Below, in pieces: positions 37,501 to 45,774 of a stretch of DNA of 64,000 nucleotides. A model generated the notes under the pieces. It saw nothing but the letters and a program-made list of their open reading frames with translations, was not told where the DNA came from and did no database searches. A program made the translations under genes and the position numbers. Every line of letters begins with the position of its first letter. Within the stretch, counting starts at the first letter, position 1. Source of the DNA: CAIUGU01 sp963819685 (GTDB taxonomy: Bacteria; Pseudomonadota; Gammaproteobacteria; Steroidobacterales; Steroidobacteraceae); assembly GCA_963819685.1 (NCBI GenBank), contig CAWFXI010000007.1:372001-436000 (forward strand), written 5' to 3'.

Positions 37501-38495
37501 GTGAAATTGAGACAAGAGGCGTTAGCGATCGTCGCGATCTTCGTTAGTGCCACTGCTGTGGTGCAAGCGCAAGTGCCGCCGGAGATCGCCAAGGGACTCG
37601 TGGCGCTCGGGCGCCGTGTGTGCGTGCAGGAAACCGCACAACTCTATGGACCCTTGCATTCCGGACCTCCTTACTCAGGTGTCTCGATTACGCGCGATAT
37701 CTCATTTGGCGCAGATCCAAAAAACGTGGTCGACGTGTTCGCACCCGAGGGTGGAAGCGGTTCACGTTCAGTACTCATCTACGTGCCCGGCGGTGCAGGC
37801 GATAAGCGTTCTACATCCGGCTTCGATATTTTCTACGACAACGTTGCACTGTGGGCTGTGAAGAATGGCATGGTCGGCGTGCTCATGCAGCGTCGTCCGG
37901 GCGAAACGATCGATGATCCTGCCAGAGACGTAGCGAAGGTCGTTCAGTGGGTCCAGCAGAGTATCGCGCGATACAAGGGCAATCCTGACCGAGTGTTCAT
38001 ATGGGCCTCGTCCGCCGGAAACAGGCCCGTTGGCGCTTACGTCAGCCATGCTGAGTTCTATGGCCCCACGGGCATAGGTCTCAAAGGTGTTGTCTTCATG
38101 TCGGCTCCCGGGGTCAATATCCCGCCGGCGAATCGTTCGTCCGGCAAACCCGATCCCCACCTGTCAGAATTCACCGGCGACTGAGACTACAGCGATCGGA
38201 CGCGGCCAGTAAAAGTGCCGAGTTGGCTCAACAGACAGCCGACGAATTGGCTCGATCAAATCTGCATGGCCTCACGAATGCGAAGGTGCCATTCCTGGTC
38301 TCTATCGCTGAGCTCGATCCACCCAATTTCGTCGCATTCGCTGAGACCTTCAGAGATCAACTCTGCAAGACGGGACGGTGCCCGACATACATCGTGTTCA
38401 ATGGTCACAGCCACATCTCAATGGCGATGTCGGCCAATACGTCGGATGACAGCGTGACTGGGCCACTCCTCAAGTGGATGACGAGCATCAGGTGA
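37501..38495 (+). pseudogene. Exported alpha/beta hydrolase with a 3' frameshift
   Basis: GTG start with a Sec signal (LAIVAIFVSATAVVQAQ). The first 227 residues are continuous: the oxyanion segment LIYVPGGAGDKRS, MQRRPGETIDDPARDVAKVVQWV, and the nucleophile elbow IWASSAGNR. A TGA at 38182 then interrupts. The remainder continues in another frame as SKSAELAQQTADEL, VPFLVSIAELDPPNF and IVFNGHSHISMAM with the expected acid and His. The net shift is -1 (or +2), unlike the +1 events elsewhere in the window. It lies 21 bp after the preceding decayed hydrolase, so this was an operon of two exported esterase-like enzymes. Confidence 0.72.
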
Positions 38496-38636
38496 GAGGC
38501 AGCACGGCGGTTTGAGCCGAACGGTGCCAGCAGCGGCTTATCGGGTTATTCCATAGCTGCTCGATCCTGGGCCTCGGCAAATTTCACCTCAACGCTCCAC
38601 AGGCGCCCTACCGCGCAGCCGCCTCTCGAGATTCAT

Positions 38637-38692
38637 CACTCCGCGTTCCGGCCGGAACGCTGAAATATCATCTATAGGTTATTTTCCGCAGA
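38637..38692 (+). repeat. Island repeat, copy 3
   Basis: CACTCCGCGTTCCGGCCGGAACGC followed by TGAAATATCATCTATAGGTTATTTTCCGCAGA. Nearest in sequence to copy 2. Like copy 2 it follows a gene block and precedes a non-coding stretch, and it is 2.66 kb from copy 2. Confidence 0.85.
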
Positions 38693-39014
38693 ACAGGGCC
38701 GGAACTCGCAGCCTCGTTGCGGGAGGAAGCGGGCTCCAAGTTCGATTGCACGTTTTCCCGTAATGCCAACATTCGCTGTTCCTGCAACCCCCGAACACGT
38801 GCACCGGCACCGTTGGCTCGCATCCCATAAGCGGTCTTCGGGGGTATCAACCATGCGGCGTCATGCGTCGCGGTCCCGTTCAAGAACCGCTGCCTCCCTG
38901 CTCATGACCGCTCCATATCTGATGTTCTGGTTGGAAATGCAGCGGGACAATAGCAAGGAGATCTGGTTGGGGCTAGGGGCGGGACTTCGCCCCAAACCTG
39001 TCTGAACCTCTCCT
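38693..39014. other. Non-coding stretch between the island repeat and lon
   Basis: No gene with recognisable similarity is visible on either strand. The region holds a long imperfect hairpin opening with GGAACT at about 38702, and a strong stem-loop GGGGCGGGACTTCGCCCC at 38976-38993 just before the lon leader. The preceding interval 38496-38636 is also without a recognisable gene. Confidence 0.5.
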
Positions 39015-39289
39015 ATTGAACCCCCGCTTCCCGTCCCAAGTTAAGGGGCATGACCCGCCCCTGCATGGCCTGCGCGGAGGGGGGGTCCAGGCTGGATATC
39101 GAGAGGGATCATGAGCGAAGAACGCAGCAACCCGGATAGTGAGAAGAACGCCGTGACGGTGCTGGATGACATCCTGATCATCCTGCCGGTCCGCAATCTC
39201 GTGCTGTTTCCCGGCGTGGTCAGTCCAGTGTCGATGAATCGGGAGCGGACGATCGCCGGTGCCCAGGAAGCCGTGCGCAACGAGCGCAA
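39015..39289 (+). repeat. Tandem duplication of the lon leader and 5' end, unit 1
   Basis: About 275 bp comprising a promoter-like segment, leader, ribosome-binding site and the first ~59 codons of lon. Unit 2 follows directly at 39290-39563. The units differ by two single-base deletions in the leader and about 5% substitutions. In the coding part I count five synonymous differences and one replacement (Ile to Met). Confidence 0.93.
39016..39042 (+). promoter_or_regulatory. Sigma-32-like (heat-shock) promoter, upstream copy
   Basis: TTGAAC at 39016-39021 and CCCAAGTT at 39035-39042, separated by 13 bp, approximate the heat-shock sigma factor consensus (CTTGAA, 13-15 bp, CCCCATNT). It lies ~70 bp before the start of the truncated lon reading frame. 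Expected biologically because lon is a classical heat-shock gene. Confidence 0.5.
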
Positions 39290-39320
39290 TATTGAACCCT
39301 CGTCTGCCGTCCCAAGTTAA
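39111..39320 (+). CDS. Truncated Lon N-terminal peptide from the tandem duplication
   Basis: A 69-residue frame: the first ~59 residues repeat the Lon N-terminus (MSEERSNPDSEKNAVTVLDD, then LIILPVRNLVLFPGVVSPVSM), then run into the duplicated leader and stop at a TAA inside the second promoter's -10 region. It keeps its own GAGAGGG ribosome-binding site. It covers only the start of the substrate-binding LAN domain, with no ATPase or protease part. Whether it is translated is unknown, but nearly all differences from the full copy are synonymous. Confidence 0.55.
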   Translation: MSEERSNPDSEKNAVTVLDDILIILPVRNLVLFPGVVSPVSMNRERTIAGAQEAVRNERNIEPSSAVPS

Positions 39321-39563
39321 GGGGCATGACCCGTCCCTGCAGGCCTGCGCGGAGGGGGGTCCAGGCCGGATATCGAGAGGGATCATGAGCGAAGAACGCA
39401 GCAACCCGGATAGTGAGAAGAACGCCGTGACCGTGCTGGATGACATGCTGATCATCCTGCCGGTCCGCAATCTCGTGCTGTTTCCCGGCGTGGTCAGCCC
39501 GGTGTCGATGAATCGGGAGCGCACCATCGCCGGTGCCCAGGAAGCCGTGCGCAACGAGCGCAA
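39290..39563 (+). repeat. Tandem duplication of the lon leader and 5' end, unit 2
   Basis: The second unit, continuous with the intact lon gene. It begins ATTGAACCCTCG and carries its own promoter-like elements and the true lon start at 39385. See unit 1 for divergence. Confidence 0.93.
39292..39318 (+). promoter_or_regulatory. Sigma-32-like (heat-shock) promoter of lon
   Basis: TTGAAC at 39292-39297, 13-bp spacer, CCCAAGTT at 39311-39318. Both elements are unchanged from the upstream copy although the spacer between them has diverged, which supports their being functional. Confidence 0.55.
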
Positions 39564-41766
39564 GGTGGGATTCCTGTTGCAGAAAGACCCGACCACCGAT
39601 GAGCCTGGACCTGACGACCTGTACAAGGTCGGCACTGTCGCGAGCGTCTTGCGCTATGTCACGCAGGAAGGCACTCATCACCTGGTTGTCCAGGGTGAGC
39701 GGCGTTTTCGCGTGCTCGACTTCCAGCCCGGACTGCCGTTCATGCTGGCCCGGGTCGAATACCTGAACGAGACCGGCCTTGCGTCCAGCGAAGTGGAAGC
39801 CCGCACGCTGAACCTGAAGCGGCAGGCCAAGGACGCCATCAGCCTGTTGCCCCAGGCGCCGGGCGATCTCGCGAATGCCGTGCAGAACATGGAGTCGCCG
39901 TCCTTGCTCGCGGACCTGGTCGCCAGTTTCATGGACATCAAGGGCCCGGAGAAGCAACAGATTCTCGAGATGACGGATCTGCGGGTGCGCCTGGACCGCG
40001 TGTCCGAACTGCTGTCGCACCGGATCGAGGTGATGAAGTTGCAGCGCCAGATCGAGGAACAGACGCGCGGCGCGATCGACGACCGGCAGAAGGAAGCGCT
40101 GCTGCGCGAGCAGATGCGCCAGATCCAGAAGCAGCTCGGCGAGGACGGCACTTCTTCCGAAGAACTGCAGGAACTCAAAGACGCGCTCGACAAGGCCGGA
40201 TTGCCTGAGGAAGCGCTGGAGCAGGCGAAGAAGGAGCTCAAGCGCCTTGAGCGCATGCCCGACGCGAGTGGCGAGTACTCGATGCTGAGGACCTGGCTTG
40301 ATCTGATGATCCAGCTGCCATGGTCGAAGCTCGACACCGAGGCGATCGATATCGAGAAAGCCCGTGAGGTGCTGGAAGCGGATCACTTTGGCATCGACAA
40401 GGTGAAGCGGCGCATCCTCGAATACCTCGCGGTACGCAAGCTCAACCCGCAGGGCCGCAGTCCGATCCTGTGCTTCGTCGGTCCTCCCGGCGTGGGCAAG
40501 ACGTCGCTCGGCCAGAGTATCGCCCGTGCAGTGGGCCTCAAGTTCGCGCGTGTGAGCTTGGGCGGCGTGCACGACGAGGCCGAGATTCGCGGCCATCGGC
40601 GCACCTATATCGGCGCGCTGCCCGGCAACATCATCCAGGCGTTGCGCAAGACCGGCACCCGCAATCCCGTGCTGATGCTCGACGAGATCGACAAGCTGGG
40701 CGCGGGTGTCCACGGCGATCCGTCATCGGCGTTGCTCGAGGTGCTCGATCCGGAACAGAACAACACGTTCCGCGACAACTATCTCGGGTTGCCGTTCGAC
40801 TTGTCGAAGGTGCTGTTCATTGCGACGGCCAACATGCTCGACACGATTCCCGGGCCGTTGCGTGACCGCATGGAAATCATCGAGCTCACCGGCTACACGG
40901 AAGATGAAAAGGTCGAGATCGCGAAGCGTTACCTCGTGAAGCGGCAGCTGGAGGCGAATGGCCTCAAGCCCGAACAGGCGCTGATCATGCCGGCGGCGCT
41001 CAGGCAACTCGTGCGGGACTACACGCGCGAAGCGGGCGTGCGCTCACTTGAGCGAACGATCGGTGCGGTACTGCGCAACGTGGCCGTGCGCGTCGCGGAA
41101 GGCAAGATCACGGCTGGCACCGTCGACGTCGGCGATCTGCACGGCATTCTGGGCGCTGCGCGCTTCGAGAACGAGATTGCGATGCGGACCAGCGTACCGG
41201 GCGTCGCGACCGGGCTCGCGTGGACGCCAGTGGGCGGCGATATCCTGTTCATCGAATCGACCCGCGTGCCGGGCAACGGCAAGCTGATCCTGACGGGTCA
41301 GTTGGGTGATGTCATGAAGGAAAGCGCCCAGGCGGCCTTGTCACTCGTGAAGTCGAAAGCGGAGTTCCTCGGGATTGACCCGACGCTGTTCGATCGCAGT
41401 GACATCCACGTGCACGTGCCTGCCGGTGCGATTCCGAAAGATGGCCCGAGCGCGGGTGTCTCGATGTTCACGTCGCTGGTGTCATTGCTGACGGGTCTCG
41501 AGGTCCACAACGATGTGGCGATGACCGGTGAGATCAGCCTGCGCGGCCTCGTGTTACCGATCGGCGGCGTCAAGGAGAAATCCGTGGCCGCCCACCGGGC
41601 CGGCATTCGCAAGGTGTTGCTGCCATCGCGCAATCGCAAAGACCTCGAAGAGGTCCCGGAGAGCGTACGCAAGGACGTCGAGTTCGTGTTCTGCGAGCGG
41701 GTCGAAGACGTGCTCAAGGAAGCGCTGGGACTGCAGCCCATCGCGCCGCTCAGGGTTGCAAGCTAA
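39385..41766 (+). CDS. lon: ATP-dependent protease Lon
   Basis: Degrades misfolded and regulatory proteins in the cytoplasm. 793 residues, the normal length. LAN domain at residues ~15-200, a long coiled-coil linker (QKEALLREQMRQIQKQLG), the AAA+ module with Walker A GPPGVGKTSLG near residue 370 and Walker B LMLDEIDKLG near 431, and the C-terminal protease with catalytic Ser in PKDGPSAGVSMFTSL and the Lys in LPIGGVKEKSVAAHRAG. The start at 39385 has GAGAGGG at ideal spacing; the frame is open upstream only because of the duplicated leader. The usual clpP-clpX neighbours are not present upstream, where an accessory island lies instead. Confidence 0.98.
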   Translation: MSEERSNPDSEKNAVTVLDDMLIILPVRNLVLFPGVVSPVSMNRERTIAGAQEAVRNERKVGFLLQKDPTTDEPGPDDLYKVGTVASVLRYVTQEGTHHLVVQGERRFRVLDFQPGLPFMLARVEYLNETGLASSEVEARTLNLKRQAKDAISLLPQAPGDLANAVQNMESPSLLADLVASFMDIKGPEKQQILEMTDLRVRLDRVSELLSHRIEVMKLQRQIEEQTRGAIDDRQKEALLREQMRQIQKQLGEDGTSSEELQELKDALDKAGLPEEALEQAKKELKRLERMPDASGEYSMLRTWLDLMIQLPWSKLDTEAIDIEKAREVLEADHFGIDKVKRRILEYLAVRKLNPQGRSPILCFVGPPGVGKTSLGQSIARAVGLKFARVSLGGVHDEAEIRGHRRTYIGALPGNIIQALRKTGTRNPVLMLDEIDKLGAGVHGDPSSALLEVLDPEQNNTFRDNYLGLPFDLSKVLFIATANMLDTIPGPLRDRMEIIELTGYTEDEKVEIAKRYLVKRQLEANGLKPEQALIMPAALRQLVRDYTREAGVRSLERTIGAVLRNVAVRVAEGKITAGTVDVGDLHGILGAARFENEIAMRTSVPGVATGLAWTPVGGDILFIESTRVPGNGKLILTGQLGDVMKESAQAALSLVKSKAEFLGIDPTLFDRSDIHVHVPAGAIPKDGPSAGVSMFTSLVSLLTGLEVHNDVAMTGEISLRGLVLPIGGVKEKSVAAHRAGIRKVLLPSRNRKDLEEVPESVRKDVEFVFCERVEDVLKEALGLQPIAPLRVAS

Positions 41767-41782
41767 CGCATCTGTTGCTGTA

Positions 41783-43622
41783 TCAAAAAAGGCCCGCCGG
41801 TCTGGCGCGGAACGGCAGAGGGTCCACCAGGGGTGGCCGGGTCTCGCAGGGACGCGGCTGCCACTCGGCCGGCTGCAATTCTTTCTTGAAGTGCGTGGAC
41901 ACCAGGTACGGCTCCGACAGGTATTTCGGATCGTCGATGATGGCGGTGACGATGAGCCATGGAGTGCCATCCGGAAACGTCACCACGTCGAAGTACTCCG
42001 TTATCCGCGTATTTTCGCTGTAGGGCACGCCGTTCTTGATCAGGTACCCTGAGAGCAGGTTGCCCGTCAGCACCTCAAGCGTTCCGCCACTGCCTGGCCT
42101 GGTCGGTCCAATCAAGGGAGCGGCGCCGCCGAACATGCCACTGGACTGGCGCTGCTTCTGCCAGGTTGCCGTCGAAATGCCCTGCCAGCTGCGAGCGGCC
42201 TGCGGCGCGCTTGCGAAATTGAGCAGCCGCGTCTGCGTGCCGGCGTCGAATTCCACTTTGAGCGTCTGATCGTCTACCCAGCTGATCCGCAAGCGACCTG
42301 GTTGACGCATGATGCCGGCTGCGCCGAACGCCTTGCAGGCGAGACCTGCCGCATTGTCTTTATCGAGATCCCACTCGGATGCGACACGACGACCTTCTGC
42401 ATTTGCAGGGACGCCGCTCGAGATATCGTTTTTCGCGGGAGTCAGCATGCGCTGCATCCAGTCCTCCGTCACCACCGAAACCCAGTAGCCCGTCAAGTCG
42501 AAGGGTGCCGCAGCTTTCGGGGACAAAGGTGGATTCGGCGGAGCGCCGGCACTGGCCAGCGTCGTCATCAGCAGCTGTGTACCTGCAACCGCCACCGCTG
42601 CCTTCAGCCATGATGTCACGTTCACTTCTGCTTCACTCCCGATGGCCGCGAGACTGCGATAGGCCGCTTCGACGAACTTCGCGGTGTTCCAGGTCGGGTT
42701 CGACCCATACCGCGCGTCAAAGTCCAGCGTCGGCTGTGCCGCCTGCACCTGCTGTAGCGTCATGCCTCTGCCGATCAGATCGGCGATGCGGTCACGCAGC
42801 GTAGTGACCATGTCGCGGTAGGTCACCACTTCGGCTTCATCGCTGGCCCTGCCGTCGCCTGACACAACCAGCGTGCCGCCTTCCTCGTTTGCCCTCGGGA
42901 TCGCGATATCGATGATCTGGTTCAGCGCGGCAATCACGCCGTCGATGCTGCCGCCCTTGCCGACATCGAACACGGGATAGGAATTCTGCAGGAACAGGTC
43001 GCCGGCACTGATGACGTCGGACTGGCGGAAATGGACGATCGAATCGCCTTCCGAAAGGGCAGGCCGGCTGATGGATCATCACCACGGCTTCGTCGTTGAA
43101 CCAGAACTCCAGCGTGCCTTCCACGAAGATGTCCTCCGGCCAGGCATTCGACGGCAATTCGGGCTGTTCAGCGCGCATGCGCTTCATGACGCCTTCGTGC
43201 CCCGAAATCTGAGCATAGGGCGCCACGCCATTGCTGTTGACGAACCGCCCCGCCCGATACAGCGGCAGGTTGCCACCGGTATTGTGGGCATCGGCACTGG
43301 TATTCAGGATCATGCGCAAGGGCCGGTCGGTGATTCTGGCAAGTGCTGCGAGCACTGCGTCACTGGTGCCGGCGTTACCAGTATTGACCAGCAACACACC
43401 CTGATCACCCACTTGCGCGGTGATATTTCCGCCCGCGCCGAGCAACACATAAATTCCCTTGCGCAGTTGCACGGTGCGGACGGCCACCGGCGCGGACGGT
43501 GCCTGGTCTGCGCGGGCATTGCGGGGACGAGGCGCTTCACCTGCGGCGACGACTGCAGCGCCAACGAAGGCGAGCAATGTCGTTAGCCACACTGCTGCCC
43601 TGACTGGATGACGGGTATTCAA
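41783..43622 (-). CDS. Exported metallo-beta-lactamase-fold protein with a C-terminal lipocalin-like domain (one +1 frameshift)
   Basis: Sec signal (AVWLTTLLAFVGAAVVAAG), an MBL-fold half with IYVLLGAGGNITAQVGDQGVLLVNTG, and, in the adjacent frame after a break near 43055, LSEGDSIVHFRQ-type continuation, VIAALNQIIDIAIP and the helical end. The canonical T-H-x-H-x-D-H is replaced by TSADAHNTGGN, so the usual metal site is degenerate. Residues beyond ~360 form a separate domain (FDLTGYWVS, then YFDVVTFPDGTPW, DDPKYLSEP) that resembles the next gene's product. An extra C in a CCC run explains the break. Substrate unknown. Confidence 0.78.
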
Positions 43623-43643
43623 CGTGCGCTCCCTCTTGGCCTG

Positions 43644-44504
43644 TTAACGCTGCGCGCGTTTTGGCTCGAGCTTCTCGAGCGTTTTCAGGTACGCGGGATA
43701 CAGCTGCTCGGCGCCGCCGCCGGTCACGCTTCTCGGCAAGCCGTGCTTCTGCGCATATTCGTCCAGCATGGACGTGCTGCCCGGCAGCCAGTGAGCTACG
43801 AAGCCTTTCGGCAGAGCGACTTCCACTCGCGGAATGCAGGTATAGGACTGCATCCGGTAGCCGAGATTCAGCACCCAGCCCCAGCTGCGCACGAGGGGCT
43901 CGGTCAGATACACCGGATCTTCGACGGCGCTGACCACCGTCAGGTAATTGCCATGCCGCGTCCAGAATTCCGTGAGCTTGCCCTTGTCGCTGCGACGGAC
44001 GCCATTGCGACGCACCCAGCTTTCTTTCATCTGGATCGTGTTGACGACCAGTGTGTCACCCACCCACTTGCCCGAGGAGAACCCGGCCCAGGTGTAGGGC
44101 AAATCGTCGGAAGGTGCAGCCCGGCCATCCATCCAGATCACGCGGTGTGCGGCCAGCAACGACAGCCGCGTGTGCCACGCATTGACGTTGAGCGTGACAG
44201 GATCAAGCTCGCGCTCGATGGTCAGATTGGCCGGAGCATTCGGGGCCATGTCCGGTGAGTGCTGCTCGCATTGATGCTCGAGCACGGTATATCTCTGCGG
44301 ATCATAGGTTTCCGCGCGCAAGCGGGACCCGGCAGTGATCGGCAATCCCGTGTAGTTGCCCAGCTCCGGACCAATGATGCGTTCGGGCCCATCCTCGTGC
44401 AATCGTTGCGCCCAGGTACCGGACAGGTCCACCTGCGCGTCGACTGCGTTCACGGTCAGTAGCGCCGCCATACTGAAGCTGCAGACGAGTACTTCTCTGA
44501 GCAT
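43644..44504 (-). CDS. Secreted protein of unknown function, paralogous to the C-terminal domain of the adjacent MBL protein
   Basis: About 286 residues with a Sec signal (VLVCSFSMAALLTVNAVDAQ), then VDLSGTWAQRL, RVIWMDGRAAP, GFSSGKWVGDTLVVNTIQM and the block NGVRRSDKGKLTEF with VVSAVEDPVYLTEP. That block lines up with the neighbour's KNGVPYSENTRITEYF and VTAIIDDPKYLSEP. The W-x-D-G-R...GDTLVV pattern recurs in exported proteins of unknown role in related bacteria. The start at 44504 has GGGGGAGAC upstream. It ends 21 bp before the MBL gene, so the two form an operon. Confidence 0.78.
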   Translation of the reverse strand: MLREVLVCSFSMAALLTVNAVDAQVDLSGTWAQRLHEDGPERIIGPELGNYTGLPITAGSRLRAETYDPQRYTVLEHQCEQHSPDMAPNAPANLTIERELDPVTLNVNAWHTRLSLLAAHRVIWMDGRAAPSDDLPYTWAGFSSGKWVGDTLVVNTIQMKESWVRRNGVRRSDKGKLTEFWTRHGNYLTVVSAVEDPVYLTEPLVRSWGWVLNLGYRMQSYTCIPRVEVALPKGFVAHWLPGSTSMLDEYAQKHGLPRSVTGGGAEQLYPAYLKTLEKLEPKRAQR

Positions 44505-44721
44505 GTCTCCCCCGTCCCGACTCTTCGTATTCTTCAGCCGCACGATTCAGTGACCGCGGCCATTACTGCCTCGACCGTTACTTAAGTATCACATTTCCGG
44601 CGAACGCGACAAGGCCGTCGTTGCCGCACTCGAGGTTGCAAGCTTGACGAGTTCAGCAAGCACCCTTCCCGCGGCTCTGGCAGAACATTACGATGCCGAC
44701 AATCATACTGGCAGAGACAAC

Positions 44722-45585
44722 ATGAAAACCGGATTGATCGGTCTCGGGAGACTGGGCTGCGCGGTCGGCGAACGGCTGGTCGCGACACAGTTTGATCTGG
44801 TCTGCTGGAATCGCTCGCGGAACGCGACCGGGATTCCAGCGGAGATAGCGGCCCGGCAGGTCGCTACGCTGGATGATCTGGTGAGCCAGACGGACGCCCT
44901 GATCCTGCTGGTTCGCGATGACGCAGCCGTGCTCGATGTCTGCCACCAGCTCGCGTCTCTGCCCATCAAGGGAAAGTTGATCCTGCAGATGAGCACGGTC
45001 CGACCGCGGACAGCGAGGGAAGCCGAAGCGGTGGTAGCAACGGCTGGCGGGCGGTTCGTAGACGCCCCGGTGGCCGGCACCATCGGTCCCGCCCGGGAAG
45101 GCAAGCTGCTGATTCTGGCGGGCGGCGCGACCGCAGACGTCAGTCTCGCCAGCACGGTGTTTGCCGCGCTCGGGCGCAAGACCTTTCATCTCGGGCCCAC
45201 GGGCGCCGGCTCGCTGATGAAACTGAGCCTCAACCTGATCCTGACCGTCTACAACGAAGCCTTGGGGGAAGCGCTCGCCCTCGGCAAGGCGGGAGGCATC
45301 GGTGTCGAGGCAATGCTCGACGTGCTCGTCGAAAGCGCCGCCGCCCTGCCGATGGTCGCGGTGAAACGCAGACTGTTCGCTGGAACGGACGACACCGTGA
45401 TGGTCGACATGCAGCGCGTGCGCAGCGAATTGCTCTCCATCGAGCAGACTGCGCGCGAGCTTGAATTGCCGACGCCCGCTGCGTCGGCAGCGGCGGCCAT
45501 GATTGCGGCTGCTACAGCCGCAGGCTACGGCGATCGCGATATCGCTGCCCTGACCCGCTACTGGCTGGAACAGATCGCTCCCTAA
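44722..45585 (+). CDS. NAD(P)-dependent oxidoreductase, 3-hydroxyisobutyrate dehydrogenase family
   Basis: About 287 residues. N-terminal Rossmann motif GLIGLGRLGCAVGERL, the DAPVAGTIGPAREGKLLILAGG substrate-binding signature, and the catalytic lysine region GSLMKLSLNLILTVYNEALGEAL (Lys replaces none of the family residues I can see). Beta-hydroxyacid dehydrogenases of this type reduce or oxidise small hydroxyacids; the exact substrate is not predictable. The start at 44722 was chosen because the Rossmann strand begins at once. Its stop overlaps the end of a small convergent gene. Confidence 0.9.
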   Translation: MKTGLIGLGRLGCAVGERLVATQFDLVCWNRSRNATGIPAEIAARQVATLDDLVSQTDALILLVRDDAAVLDVCHQLASLPIKGKLILQMSTVRPRTAREAEAVVATAGGRFVDAPVAGTIGPAREGKLLILAGGATADVSLASTVFAALGRKTFHLGPTGAGSLMKLSLNLILTVYNEALGEALALGKAGGIGVEAMLDVLVESAAALPMVAVKRRLFAGTDDTVMVDMQRVRSELLSIEQTARELELPTPAASAAAAMIAAATAAGYGDRDIAALTRYWLEQIAP

Positions 45586-45774
45586 AGAGGGCGGTGGTTC
45601 GCGTCGCCCAGCCCATTCGCGTTCGGTCTTTTCAAGCTCGGAATAAGACTGCACCTGCTGGCCGTGCAGAGGAATCACACGCTCGATGACGAGGCTCGGT
45701 ACGAACAGACTGGCGCTGCTGCTCAACCAGAGGGCGAGCAACAGGGAAGACGCCGGGTGCTTCGTCAGCGTCAT
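45582..45774 (-). CDS. Small membrane-anchored protein coupled to the tannase-like gene (one +1 frameshift)
   Basis: The ATG at 45774 overlaps the stop of the upstream tannase-like gene (ATGA), a strong sign of a real gene. It encodes about 63 residues: one hydrophobic segment (SSLLLALWLSSSASLFVPSLV), then VQSYSELEKTE. The frame then slides past a GGG run near 45618, and the next frame gives NGLGDANHRPL and a stop at 45582. Its length modulo 3 shows the same single extra base as other frameshifted genes in the window. Family unknown. Confidence 0.5.

Noticed and set aside
34187..38692. CRISPR-like array
   Set aside because: The three repeats are 1.8 and 2.7 kb apart, with genes between them, so there are no spacer-sized intervals and no cas genes.
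38693..38760. A tRNA 3' end or attachment site, suggested by GGCTCCAAGTTCGATT
   Set aside because: No cloverleaf can be built around it and there is no matching direct repeat at the other end of the island.
38668..38883. A 71-codon minus-strand frame after island repeat copy 3
   Set aside because: Starts and ends inside repeat and hairpin sequence, lacks a ribosome-binding site and resembles nothing I recognise.
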